A stretch of 42,463 nt of DNA from Nonomuraea terrae (GTDB lineage Bacteria > Actinomycetota > Actinomycetes > Streptosporangiales > Streptosporangiaceae). Where the stretch lies: NCBI RefSeq assembly GCF_004348995.1, contig NZ_SMKQ01000060.1, positions 1 through 42,463 on the forward strand. Reading direction: 5' to 3'. The translations under genes were made by a program, and so were the position numbers. Within the stretch, counting starts at the first letter, position 1; the number at the start of each line of letters is the position of its first letter. Shown piece after piece: positions 15,521 to 23,354 of the stretch. Under the pieces are notes generated by a model. The model saw nothing but the letters and a program-made list of their open reading frames with translations, was not told the DNA's origin and did no database searches.

Positions 15521-15533
15521 TAAACTCGTGGCC
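15521..15533 (+). promoter_or_regulatory. -10 element for leaderless start of the ABC ATPase gene
   Basis: TAAACT lies 7 bases before the ATG at 15534, which would put transcription start at the A of the start codon. No Shine-Dalgarno precedes that ATG. The same 6-7 base spacing recurs at several genes in the window. Confidence 0.5.
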
Positions 15534-16442
15534 ATGGACTCCCCAGCCGTCGAGATCGTCGACCTGGTCAAACGCTACGGGGGCACGACCGCCGTCGACG
15601 GCCTCACGCTCAGGGCCCGCCGCGGCGCGGTGACCGCGGTCCTCGGCCCCAACGGCGCGGGCAAGACATCCACGGTCGAGATCTGCGAGGGGTTCCGCGC
15701 CCCCGACGCGGGCACGGTCCGGGTGCTGGGCCTCGACCCCGCCACTCCCGGGCTGCGCCCGCGGATCGGGGTGATGCTCCAGGCGGGCGGCGTGCCGCCG
15801 GCGATGCGCTGCGCGGAGTGGCTGCGGCTGGTCGCGCGCTTCTACGCCCATCCCCTCCCGCCACAGGCGCTGCTCGACCGGCTGGGGCTCGCCGACCACG
15901 CCCGCACGCCCTACCGGCGGCTGTCGGGCGGCCAGCAGCAGCGGTTGTCGCTGGCCGCGGCCGTCGTGGGCCGGCCCGAGCTGGTCTTCCTCGACGAGCC
16001 GACCGCCGGCCTCGACCCGCAGGCCCGCCACGCCTGCTGGGACCTCGTCGGCGAGCTGCGCACGGCGGGCGTCTCGGTGGTGCTGACCACCCACCACATG
16101 GACGAGGCCGAACGCCTGGCCGACCACGTGGTGATCATCGACAGGGGCCGGGTCGTGGCCGAGGGCACCCCCGCCACCCTGACCGGGGCCGAACGCCAGC
16201 TCCGCTTCCGCGCCCGGCCGGGGCTGGGCCTGGAGGAGCTGCTCAACGCGCTGCCGACCGGCAGCGCGGCCAAGGAGTCGCCGGCCGGCCACTACATCAT
16301 CGAGGGCCAGGTCGGCCCCGAGCTGCTGGCCACGGTGACGGCCTGGTGCGCGGCCGAGGGCGTCACGGCCGACGACCTGAGCATCGAGCGGCGCACCCTC
16401 GAAGACGTCTTTCTCGAGCTGACCGGCAGGGAGCTGCGTTGA
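15534..16442 (+). CDS. DrrA-like ABC transporter ATP-binding protein
   Basis: A 302-residue ATPase of the ABC-2 (daunorubicin-resistance type) exporters. Walker A GPNGAGKT is at 38-45, the signature LSGGQQQR, Walker B LVFLDEPTAGLD and H-loop TTHH. The C-terminal 90 residues end in SIERRTLEDVFLELTGRELR, the usual DrrA tail. The upstream frame could begin at 15444, but those 30 residues are Arg/Pro-rich and unconserved. The pair lies next to ctaA in many actinobacteria and is of unknown substrate. It overlaps the permease start by 4 bases (TTGA). Confidence 0.93.
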   Translation: MDSPAVEIVDLVKRYGGTTAVDGLTLRARRGAVTAVLGPNGAGKTSTVEICEGFRAPDAGTVRVLGLDPATPGLRPRIGVMLQAGGVPPAMRCAEWLRLVARFYAHPLPPQALLDRLGLADHARTPYRRLSGGQQQRLSLAAAVVGRPELVFLDEPTAGLDPQARHACWDLVGELRTAGVSVVLTTHHMDEAERLADHVVIIDRGRVVAEGTPATLTGAERQLRFRARPGLGLEELLNALPTGSAAKESPAGHYIIEGQVGPELLATVTAWCAAEGVTADDLSIERRTLEDVFLELTGRELR

Positions 16443-17218
16443 CCGCCCACGATCCGGCACTCGACCTCACCCCGGCCCCCGGCGCGGCGCCGTTCGGGCG
16501 CATGGTGGCCGCCCAGGCGGGCGCCGAGCTGCGCGCGATGCTGCGCAACGGCGAGCAGCTGCTGCTCACCCTGGTCATCCCGGTGCTGCTGTTGGCCGGG
16601 TTCTCCCTCGCACCGCTGATCGACGTCGGCGGCGGCCGGCGGGTCGACTTCCTGGTGCCCGGCGTGCTGGCGCTGGCGGTGATGTCCACGGCGTTCACCG
16701 GGCAGGCCATCGCGACCGGGTTCGAGCGCCGCTACGGCGTGCTCAAGCGGCTGGGCGCGACCCCGCTGTCCAGGAGCGGGCTCATGCTCGCCAAGACGAC
16801 GGCGGTGGTGGGCGTGGAGGCCATCCAGGCCGCGGTGATCGTGGTCGTGGGCCTCGCGCTGGGATGGCGGCCGCAGGGGTCGTTCCTGGGTGCGGCGCTG
16901 CTCGTCGTGGTCGGCACGGCCGCCTTCACCGGGCTGGGGCTGCTCATGGCCGGCACGCTGCGCGCGGAGGCCACGCTGGCCGCGGCCAACCTGGTCTACC
17001 TGGTGCTGCTGGGCGCGGGCGGGGTGGTGTTCCCGCTGTCGAAGTTCCCCGAGTCGGTGCGGCCGGTGCTGGAGCTGCTGCCCATCTCGGCGCTGACCGG
17101 CGGGCTGCGCTCGGTGCTGGCCCAGGGCGCGGGGCTGCCGCTGGTGCCGCTGGCCGTGCTGGCCGTCTGGGCGGTGCTGTCGCTGGGGCTGGTCTCGCGT
17201 ACGTTCCGCTGGGAGTGA
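16439..17218 (+). CDS. ABC-2 type transporter permease (DrrB-like)
   Basis: A 259-residue membrane partner of the preceding ATPase. Six hydrophobic segments are visible, the first at about residues 40-60 (LLLTLVIPVLLLAGFSL). The family motif FERRYGVLKRLGATPLSR (about 99-116) precedes the third. I place the start at TTG 16439, overlapping the ATPase stop; an ATG at 16502 would lose 21 residues. It converges on the MFS gene with only 4 bases between stops. In related genomes ctaA would follow here. Confidence 0.9.
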   Translation: MTAHDPALDLTPAPGAAPFGRMVAAQAGAELRAMLRNGEQLLLTLVIPVLLLAGFSLAPLIDVGGGRRVDFLVPGVLALAVMSTAFTGQAIATGFERRYGVLKRLGATPLSRSGLMLAKTTAVVGVEAIQAAVIVVVGLALGWRPQGSFLGAALLVVVGTAAFTGLGLLMAGTLRAEATLAAANLVYLVLLGAGGVVFPLSKFPESVRPVLELLPISALTGGLRSVLAQGAGLPLVPLAVLAVWAVLSLGLVSRTFRWE

Positions 17219-17222
17219 GGGC

Positions 17223-18404
17223 TCAGCCGGGCTGCGTGCCGTAGCGGTGCCGGGTGACGACGGCGACCGCGGTCAGCGGCACCGCGGCGACCGCCGCGAT
17301 GCCGAACAACAGCCCGTACCTGCCGTGCTCGGCCAGGGGGCCGGCCGCCCACGAGGCGATGGCGCTGCCGGTGAACAGCGCGCAGGCGAAGAACGCGATG
17401 GTCGTCCCCCTGGCCTCGGGCACGACCGAGGTCGCCCAGTTCTGCAACGAGGAGTGCAGGAACGAGTAGCCGCCGCCCAGCAGCAGCGCGGTGACGACCA
17501 CCGCCGGGACGCTGACGTGCACGCTCACCAGGGCGAACCCGGCGCACAGCTGGCTGCCGCCGGCGAGCATGAGCGCGGGGGCGGGCCAGCGGCCGGACAG
17601 CCGCTTGACCAGCCGGGAGAACGCCCACAACCCGAGCCCGTACGCGGTGATGGCCAGGCCCGCCACGGCGGCGGCCAGCCCGTCGTGCTGCAGCGCGGTG
17701 GCCAGGAACGGCATGGTGCCGAGCATGATCGCCCCCTCGGTGAAGGCCAGCGCGAACACCAGCAGCGCCCACCGGTGCCCGAGCACCAGGCCGAGGTAGC
17801 GGGCCACCCCGTGACCGGCGCCCTCGTGGCGGGGCGGCTCGGGCAGCGTGCGCAGCGCCAGCGCGCACGCCAGGGCGCACGCGGCCGGCACGGTGAAGGC
17901 CACCCGCCAGTCGACCAGGCCGGCGAGCACGCCGCCGAGGCCCGTGGCCACGGCCGTGCCGAGGGCGGTGGCGGCCATCAGGTCGGTGAGCGCCCGCTGG
18001 CGTACGGCGGGCCGCACGGTGTCGCCCACGTACGTCAGGCTCGTGGGGATGACGGCGCCGAAGCACGCGCCCGTCACGACGCGGGCCACCACCAGGGCGG
18101 CGAGCGCCGGCATCAGGGCCGAGACGGCTCCCGCCAGGGCCGCGACGTACAGGGCGAAGCGCATCACCCGCACCCGGCCGAACCGGTCGGACAGCACGCC
18201 CCACAGCGGCTGCGTCAGCCCGTAGGCGAGGTAGTAGCCGCTGGCGGCGGCGACCGAGGCCGACAGCGAGACGCCGAGGTCTGCCGCGATGAGCACGAGC
18301 ATGGGGCTGACGGCGAAGCGGTCGAAGGCGCTGACGAACGAGGCCACGGCGAGAGCCGGCGGCGGTCGGGTGAGGCTCACGGGGGATGGCTTCATTACGT
18401 CCAT
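17223..18404 (-). CDS. MFS transporter, substrate unknown
   Basis: A 393-residue, 12-helix MFS protein. Motif A is in loop 2-3 (GVLSDRFGRVRVMR), and the helix 5 region is ATALGTAVATGLGGVLAGLVDWR. The pattern is of arabinose/drug-efflux-like DHA1 carriers, so export of a small molecule is likelier than uptake, but no substrate can be named. ATG at 18404 follows TTTACT by 7 bases, suggesting a leaderless transcript; ATG at 18395 is the alternative. First gene of the accessory segment inserted in the conserved block; divergent from the EamA gene. Confidence 0.88.
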   Translation of the reverse strand: MDVMKPSPVSLTRPPPALAVASFVSAFDRFAVSPMLVLIAADLGVSLSASVAAASGYYLAYGLTQPLWGVLSDRFGRVRVMRFALYVAALAGAVSALMPALAALVVARVVTGACFGAVIPTSLTYVGDTVRPAVRQRALTDLMAATALGTAVATGLGGVLAGLVDWRVAFTVPAACALACALALRTLPEPPRHEGAGHGVARYLGLVLGHRWALLVFALAFTEGAIMLGTMPFLATALQHDGLAAAVAGLAITAYGLGLWAFSRLVKRLSGRWPAPALMLAGGSQLCAGFALVSVHVSVPAVVVTALLLGGGYSFLHSSLQNWATSVVPEARGTTIAFFACALFTGSAIASWAAGPLAEHGRYGLLFGIAAVAAVPLTAVAVVTRHRYGTQPG

Positions 18405-18419
18405 TTGTCCGAGTAAATG
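18402..18419. promoter_or_regulatory. Palindrome over the MFS promoter and start
   Basis: CATTT-N8-AAATG covers the start codon and the putative -10 TTTACT (18412-18417, minus strand). Its position suits a repressor site for the MFS gene. Arms are only 5 bp, so chance is possible. Confidence 0.35.
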
Positions 18420-18511
18420 ATCGATTTGGCAGTAGGACCACCTTAAATGCCGCCACTTTGGGCGGGGTCAGTAGGCTCGGACGGTTGACGCGCATTCCCA
18501 CAAGGAGCCCT

Positions 18512-19417
18512 GTGACCTCCTACGACGACGCACTCCCGGGTGACCGGCGCCTGCCGGGCAACCCCCTGCGCAGCGCCGCGGACTCGATCCCGCCCTCCGG
18601 GCTCGTGCTGCTGGCGATCTTCTCGGTGCAGCTGGGCGCCGGTTTCGCCAAGGAGCTGTTCGCGGCGCTGCCGCCGAGCGCCGTGGTGTTCCTGCGCATC
18701 GCGGCCGGGGCGCTCATCATGGGGGCCGTCGCGCGGCCCCGGCTCAGAGGACTCTCCCGGGGCTCCTGGGCGGTGGGGCTCGCCTTCGGCGTGACGCTCG
18801 CCCTGATGAACCTGACCTTCTACGAGGCCCTGTCGCGGCTGCCGATGGGCATCGCGGTGGCGATCGAGTTCCTCGGGCCGCTGGGCGTGGCGGTGGCGGC
18901 CTCGCGGCGCCGGATCGACCTGCTGTGGGTGGCGCTCGCGGCGGCGGGCGTGGTGATGCTCGCCCCCTGGTCGGAGTCGGCGTCGGTGAGCTGGATCGGC
19001 ATCGGGTTCGCGCTGCTGGCCGGGGTCTGCTGGGCCGGCTACATCCTGTTGTCGGCCGCCGCCGGGCAGCGCTTCCCCGGGACGACAGGGCTGTCGTTCG
19101 CGATGATCGTCTCGGTCGTGGTCATCGCCCCGGTCGGCGTCACAACCGGCGGGACCGACCTGCTGCAGCCGGAGCTGCTGCTCATCGGGCTGGGGGTCGG
19201 GCTGCTGTCGTCGGTGATCCCGTACTCGCTGGAGCTGCAGGCGCTGCGGCGGATGCCCAAGCACGTGTTCGGCATTCTCATGAGCGTGGAGCCGGCCGTG
19301 GCGGCGCTGATCGGCCTGCTGGTGCTGAGCGAGGTGCTGCACGTGCAGCAGTGGGCGGCGATCCTGTGCATCGTGGCGGCCAGCCTGGGCTCGACCCGCA
19401 CGTCGCGGCGCCAGTAG
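18512..19417 (+). CDS. EamA-family (RhtA-like) exporter
   Basis: A 301-residue drug/metabolite transporter with about ten helices in two EamA repeats. PMGIAVAIEFLGPLGVAV and the second-repeat signature MSVEPAVAALIGLLVLSE are typical of RhtA-type threonine/homoserine exporters. GTG at 18512 has AAGGAG 4-5 bases upstream, which decides the start. It is followed by a strong hairpin. Substrate is uncertain; amino-acid export would fit the amino-acid catabolic operon nearby, but this is inference. Confidence 0.9.
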   Translation: MTSYDDALPGDRRLPGNPLRSAADSIPPSGLVLLAIFSVQLGAGFAKELFAALPPSAVVFLRIAAGALIMGAVARPRLRGLSRGSWAVGLAFGVTLALMNLTFYEALSRLPMGIAVAIEFLGPLGVAVAASRRRIDLLWVALAAAGVVMLAPWSESASVSWIGIGFALLAGVCWAGYILLSAAAGQRFPGTTGLSFAMIVSVVVIAPVGVTTGGTDLLQPELLLIGLGVGLLSSVIPYSLELQALRRMPKHVFGILMSVEPAVAALIGLLVLSEVLHVQQWAAILCIVAASLGSTRTSRRQ

Positions 19418-19426
19418 CTCCCGGAG

Positions 19427-19468
19427 CCGCCGCGCGCCCGTTGGGATGGGGTCTCGGGCGCGCGGCGG
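19427..19468. terminator. Hairpin terminator between the convergent EamA and GntR genes
   Basis: A 14-bp perfect inverted repeat (19427-19440 with 19455-19468), all G/C, with a 14-base loop, 9 bases past the EamA stop. No T run follows, as is usual in high-GC actinobacteria. It may end transcription from both sides. Confidence 0.7.
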
Positions 19469-19680
19469 AGGGCTCGGCTCGGTGGGCGGGGTTGTGCCGA
19501 GCCCTGCGACGGTCAGCGGAATGCGGGTGTCCGCGTGACCAGGCACGAAGCCACCACCTGAGGAAGGGGTGACCGGGACGGTGGGACCGCCGGCGCTCTC
19601 GCGCGGCGTCACTCGCGCCGTTCCGCTTCGAGATTACCGCCATCAGGGAGCGGACGATCCCCGAATATCCGAACTTTTCC

Positions 19681-20349
19681 TCAGTGTTCAGCCCAGATGC
19701 CGCGTACGTGCCCGATGTGCTCGGTCATGATCCGCCCGACGGCCTCGGCGTCGCCGTCCTTGAGCGCGTCCAGCAGCGCCAGGTGCTCAAGAGCGGAGTC
19801 GGTCAGCGTGCCGCGCTCGGACAGCTGCGACAGGCCGTAGAGGCGGGCCCGGTTGCGCAGGTCACGCACCACCTCCACCAGGTGGGCGTTGCCCGACAAT
19901 GCCAGCAGCTCGACGTGGAAGCGCAGGTCGGCGTCGACGTAGGCCAGCAGGTCGCCGCGCTCGCCGGCCGCGACGATCTCCTCGGCGACGGGCCTGAGGC
20001 GTTCGAACTCCTCGGCCCGCGAGCGGTCGGCCAGCCTGGCCGCGGTGGGCACCTCGATGAGCTGGCGGATCTCGGTGAGCTCGTCGAGGTCGCGGTCGGA
20101 CAGCTCGGTGACCCGGAAGCCCTTGTTGCGCACGGCCTCGACCAGGCCCTCCTTGGCCAGGTCGAGCATGGCCTCGCGGACCGGCGTGGCCGAGACCCCG
20201 AACTGGGCGGCCAGCACGGGAGCGGAGTAGACCACCCCCGGCCGCATCTCCCCGGTGATCAGCGCGGCGCGCAGCGCGTGCGCGACCTGCTCGCGCAGGC
20301 TCTGCCGCTCCCCCACCATCGGCAGGTCGAGTCGGTCGTCGGCAGCCAT
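19681..20349 (-). CDS. GntR-family regulator, FCD subfamily
   Basis: A 222-residue regulator. An N-terminal winged helix (SLREQVAHALRAALITGEMRPG, then LAAQFGVSATPVREAMLDLAKEGLVE, residues 17-71) is followed by an all-helical FCD ligand domain with the metal-binding pattern of Asp/His residues (DADLRFHVELL, EHLALLDAL). ATG at 20349 is preceded by GGAAGGGATGGGCGG. It is the last gene of the hydroxyproline-type operon, 14 bases after the reductase gene, so it is probably the local sensor of an amino or keto acid. Candidate operator at 27038-27048. Confidence 0.92.
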   Translation of the reverse strand: MAADDRLDLPMVGERQSLREQVAHALRAALITGEMRPGVVYSAPVLAAQFGVSATPVREAMLDLAKEGLVEAVRNKGFRVTELSDRDLDELTEIRQLIEVPTAARLADRSRAEEFERLRPVAEEIVAAGERGDLLAYVDADLRFHVELLALSGNAHLVEVVRDLRNRARLYGLSQLSERGTLTDSALEHLALLDALKDGDAEAVGRIMTEHIGHVRGIWAEH

Positions 20350-20363
20350 CCGCCCATCCCTTC

Positions 20364-21332
20364 CTACGTCCACGCCTCGTAAGCGGCAGCCGCGACCACG
20401 AGGTCCTCCCATGCCATGCCCGTGCTCTTGAACACGCGCGGCCCCGGGCCGGCGACCACCCTTCCGGCGATCAGATCGGCGAGGTCTCCGGCGAGATGAC
20501 GGGAGGTGATCGTACCCCGGCGGATCGCGACGACGATGTCTCCAGCCTCTTCCAGGGCGGCCGTCCTCGCCTCGACGACCACCGTGGCGCGGGCGACGAG
20601 GTCGTCGCCGAGCTCCCGGGCGTCGGGCTCGTGCGAGCCGACGGCCACGACGGTGGCGCCGTCGCGGACGAGTTCACCGGGGAAGAGCGGCTCCCTGGCC
20701 GTCGTGCAGCAGGCGACCAGGTCGGCCCCAGCCACGGCTTCAGCCACGGCTTCTGCCACCGCTTCGGCCACAGGGCCCGCCGCGGCGCTCGTGAGCCCTC
20801 GTGCCGTCAGCCCGAAGTCGCGGCAGCGGGCGGCCAGCGCCTCCGCACGGTCCAGGTCGCGGCCGACGACCGTCACGTCCCGCACCGGCCGCACCGCGCG
20901 CAGGGCGAGGACGTGCCCCCACGCCTGCGGGCCGCTGCCGAAGACCACCAGCCGCCGCGCGTCCGGCTCGGCCAGGTGCCGGACGGCGAGCGCGGAGACG
21001 GCGGGCGTGCGCAGGGAGGTGAGCGCGATGCCGTCGAGCACGGCCAGCGGCGCCAGGCTCCCCCCGTCGAACAGCAGGTACGTCCCCTGGATTCGGGGCA
21101 GCCCGCGCTCGGAGTTGGCGGGGGCGATGGTGACGGCCTTGACGCCGGCGTACCGGCCCGTGAACGCGGGCATGAGCAGGAGCTGCCCGGCGGGCACGTC
21201 CACGATCGGCCGCTGCGGCGTGGCCTCGGGGTCGAGCCCGGCGCGCAGGGCGTCCTCCAGGACGTCCACGGCCCGCTCCATCGGCACCAGCCGCTCCACG
21301 GTGGCGGCGTCGAGATACGGCAGCGCGCTCAT
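20364..21332 (-). CDS. Ornithine cyclodeaminase/mu-crystallin-family imino-acid reductase
   Basis: A 322-residue OCD-family protein. The N-terminal dimerisation part reads LPYLDAATVERLVPMERAVDVLEDAL, and the lysine of AGVKAVTIAP lies at the substrate site. The Rossmann motif is VVFGSGPQAWGH, with AVGSHEPDARELGDD downstream. Members next to proline-racemase-family genes are usually delta1-pyrroline-2-carboxylate reductases (LhpI-like), making L-proline from the 3-hydroxyproline dehydration product or in D-proline breakdown. That role is inferred from context. ATG at 21332 overlaps the previous stop as ATGA. A 12-base tandem repeat inside the gene encodes (V)AEAVAEAVAEA at the nucleotide-domain edge. 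Confidence 0.85.
   Translation of the reverse strand: MSALPYLDAATVERLVPMERAVDVLEDALRAGLDPEATPQRPIVDVPAGQLLLMPAFTGRYAGVKAVTIAPANSERGLPRIQGTYLLFDGGSLAPLAVLDGIALTSLRTPAVSALAVRHLAEPDARRLVVFGSGPQAWGHVLALRAVRPVRDVTVVGRDLDRAEALAARCRDFGLTARGLTSAAAGPVAEAVAEAVAEAVAGADLVACCTTAREPLFPGELVRDGATVVAVGSHEPDARELGDDLVARATVVVEARTAALEEAGDIVVAIRRGTITSRHLAGDLADLIAGRVVAGPGPRVFKSTGMAWEDLVVAAAAYEAWT
20730..20773. repeat. 12-bp tandem repeat inside the reductase gene
   Basis: About three and a half copies of a 12-base unit like GCCACGGCTTCA, in frame, encoding repeated VAEA. In-frame copy changes would lengthen or shorten a helix on the Rossmann domain without frameshift. Confidence 0.7.
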
Positions 21333-22339
21333 CGCAGGGTGAACCCCGTTCCGATCGGATCGTCGGGGTCGAGTTCGAAGGCGTGCCGCCCGGTGCGGTA
21401 CGCCATGCCCTCGATCTCCGGGACGACCCCGTCCCCGGTGACCTCGGCCACCCGCGCGCGGAACTCGCTGCCCACGATGCTCGTGTGGAGCAGCGGCCGG
21501 CGCAGCCCTTCGTCGTGCAGCAGCGCGAGCCGCGCGGCGGTGCCGGACCCGCAGGGCGAGCGGTCCACCTCGCCGTCGGCGAACACCGTGACGTTGCGCT
21601 GGCACGCCGCGTCGCCCGCGTCGGGCAGCTCGTCGTAGAAGATCACGCCGTAGACGCCGGACAGCCGCTCGTCGGCGGGATGCCGGGAGGCCGGGTGGCC
21701 GGCCAGGTCGGCCTTGATGCGGCGGGCGTACCCGATGAGCTCGGTCAGGTGCCGGGGCTCCACCGACAGCCCCAGCGCCGCGGCCGGCACCGAGGCGTAG
21801 ATGGCTCCCCCGTAGGCGAGGTCGGTCTTCACCCCGCCGGCCGGCACGCCACGGGCGATGACGTACGACGGGACGCTGACGAAGGTCACCCCGCGCACCT
21901 TGCCGCCGGCGCGGCGCACGCGGGCCGTGACGCGGCCGGACGGCACGTCGATCACCACGTCCGTCTCGCCGTCGGGGTCGGCCTCGACCAGCCCCTCGTG
22001 CACCGCGTACGCGCCCAGCGCGATGGTGCCGTGCCCGCAAGCGGTGGAGAAGCCGTCCTTGTGCCAGAACAGCGCCCCGAGGCGGGCCCCCGGGTCGTCC
22101 GGCGGGACGAGGAAGCAGCCGTACATGTCGGCGTGGCCGCGCGGCTCGTGGCAGAGCAGCCGCCGCACGTCGTCGAGGCGCTCCATGGCGGAGCCACGGC
22201 GGGAGAGCAGGTCGGAGCCGGGGATCTCGGGCACCCCGCCGGTGACGATCCGGAACGGCTCGCCACCGGTGTGGTAGTCGACGGTGGTGATCACGGCACC
22301 GGCCGCGCCGGCACCGTGATCGTGATGCTGCTGGTTCAC
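21329..22339 (-). CDS. Proline racemase-family enzyme (paralogue 1)
   Basis: A 336-residue member of the proline racemase / hydroxyproline epimerase / 3-hydroxyproline dehydratase family. The two catalytic positions are Cys101 (STACGHGTIA) and Cys263 (DRSPCGSGTAAR). A Cys/Cys pair supports racemase or 2-epimerase chemistry, whereas typical trans-3-hydroxyproline dehydratases carry Thr at the second site. The N-terminal DYHTGGEPFRIV and FDEL-type regions resemble the dehydratase branch, so specificity is unclear. GTG start at 22339; the first 16 residues (His/Ala/Gly-rich) overlap a strong hairpin, and GTG at 22294 is an alternative. It is the second of two paralogues in this operon. Confidence 0.87.
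   Translation of the reverse strand: MNQQHHDHGAGAAGAVITTVDYHTGGEPFRIVTGGVPEIPGSDLLSRRGSAMERLDDVRRLLCHEPRGHADMYGCFLVPPDDPGARLGALFWHKDGFSTACGHGTIALGAYAVHEGLVEADPDGETDVVIDVPSGRVTARVRRAGGKVRGVTFVSVPSYVIARGVPAGGVKTDLAYGGAIYASVPAAALGLSVEPRHLTELIGYARRIKADLAGHPASRHPADERLSGVYGVIFYDELPDAGDAACQRNVTVFADGEVDRSPCGSGTAARLALLHDEGLRRPLLHTSIVGSEFRARVAEVTGDGVVPEIEGMAYRTGRHAFELDPDDPIGTGFTLR
22289..22321 (-). promoter_or_regulatory. 15-bp mRNA hairpin at the start of racemase paralogue 1
   Basis: On the minus-strand RNA, two 15-base arms (22321-22307 and 22303-22289) pair fully around a GCG loop, 13 Watson-Crick pairs plus two adjacent G-U wobbles. On the plus strand the wobble positions are C-A mismatches, so the structure belongs to the operon mRNA. 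It lies 18 bases inside the longest reading of the gene. Possible roles are translation control, mRNA processing or partial termination. Confidence 0.6.
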
Positions 22340-22352
22340 TGGCTACGCTCGC

Positions 22353-23354
22353 TCACAGCTCGAACCCCGCCGGGAACGGGTCGCGGGGGTCGAGGAAATA
22401 CTGGGCGGTGCCGGTGACCCAGGCCCGCCCGTTGATCGACGGCAGGACCGCGGTGCCGCCGCCCACGGTCGTCTCCTCCAGCAGCCGGCCGATGAACCGG
22501 GTGCCGATGAACGACTCGTTGACGAAGTCGCGGCCGAGCGGCAGCTCGCCGCGGGCGTGCAGCTGCGCCATGCGGGCGCTGGTGCCGGTGCCGCAGGGCG
22601 AGCGGTCGAACCAGCCGGGGTGGATGGCCATGGCGTGCCGCGAGTGGTGGGCGTCGGAGCCGGGGGCGGTGAAGTACACGTGGTGGCAGCCGCGGATGCG
22701 GTCGTCCTCGCGGTGCACGGGCTCGTCGGCGGCGTTGATCGCCTCCATGGTCGCCAGGCCGGCCGCGATGATCTCGTTCTTGGCCTTGCGGTCGAACGGC
22801 AGGCCGTAGCGGTCGAGGTCGACGACGGCGTAGAAGTTGCCGCCGTAGGCCAGGTCGTACGGGATCTCGCCGAAGCCCGGCACCTTCACGGAGGCGTCCA
22901 GCCGGTCGCAGTAGGAGGGCACGTTGCGCAGCGTCACCGACATCGCCTGGCCGTCCTCGACGGCCACGTCGACCTCCACCAGCCCGGCCGGCACCTCCAG
23001 GCGCACGGTCGTGATCGGCTCGACGACCTCCACCATGCCGGTCTCGACCAGCACGGTGGCCACGCCGATGGTGCCGTGGCCGCACATCGGCAGCAGCCCG
23101 GATACCTCGATGAACAGCACGCCGAAGTCCGCGTCGGGCCGGGTGGGCGGCTGCAGGATGGCCCCGCTCATGGCCGAGTGGCCGCGCGGCTCGGTCATCA
23201 GCAGGGTGCGGATGTGGTCGAGGTGGTCGCGGAAGTACACCCGGCGCTCGGCCATGCTGGCGCCGGGGATCACCCCGATGCCGCCGGTGATGACGCGGGT
23301 CGGCATGCCCTCGGTGTGGGAGTCGACGGCGTGGAAGACCCGTTTGGTCCTCAT
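22353..23354 (-). CDS. 4-hydroxyproline 2-epimerase / proline racemase (paralogue 2)
   Basis: A 333-residue proline racemase-family enzyme. The catalytic pair is Cys91 (LPMCGHGTIG) and Cys254 (DRSPCGTGTSAR), and DSHTEGMPTRVITGG at the N-terminus is typical of 4-hydroxyproline 2-epimerases and proline racemases. With the downstream-acting D-hydroxyproline dehydrogenase and deaminase genes in the same operon, the likely reaction is trans-4-hydroxy-L-proline to cis-4-hydroxy-D-proline. ATG start at 23354 overlaps the DapA-family stop as ATGA. The next gene, another paralogue, starts 13 bases after its stop. Confidence 0.9.
   Translation of the reverse strand: MRTKRVFHAVDSHTEGMPTRVITGGIGVIPGASMAERRVYFRDHLDHIRTLLMTEPRGHSAMSGAILQPPTRPDADFGVLFIEVSGLLPMCGHGTIGVATVLVETGMVEVVEPITTVRLEVPAGLVEVDVAVEDGQAMSVTLRNVPSYCDRLDASVKVPGFGEIPYDLAYGGNFYAVVDLDRYGLPFDRKAKNEIIAAGLATMEAINAADEPVHREDDRIRGCHHVYFTAPGSDAHHSRHAMAIHPGWFDRSPCGTGTSARMAQLHARGELPLGRDFVNESFIGTRFIGRLLEETTVGGGTAVLPSINGRAWVTGTAQYFLDPRDPFPAGFEL

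Noticed and set aside
15534..17218. Drug self-resistance genes of an antibiotic cluster
   Set aside because: The DrrA/DrrB-like pair belongs to the conserved suf-cta block and no biosynthetic genes are present.
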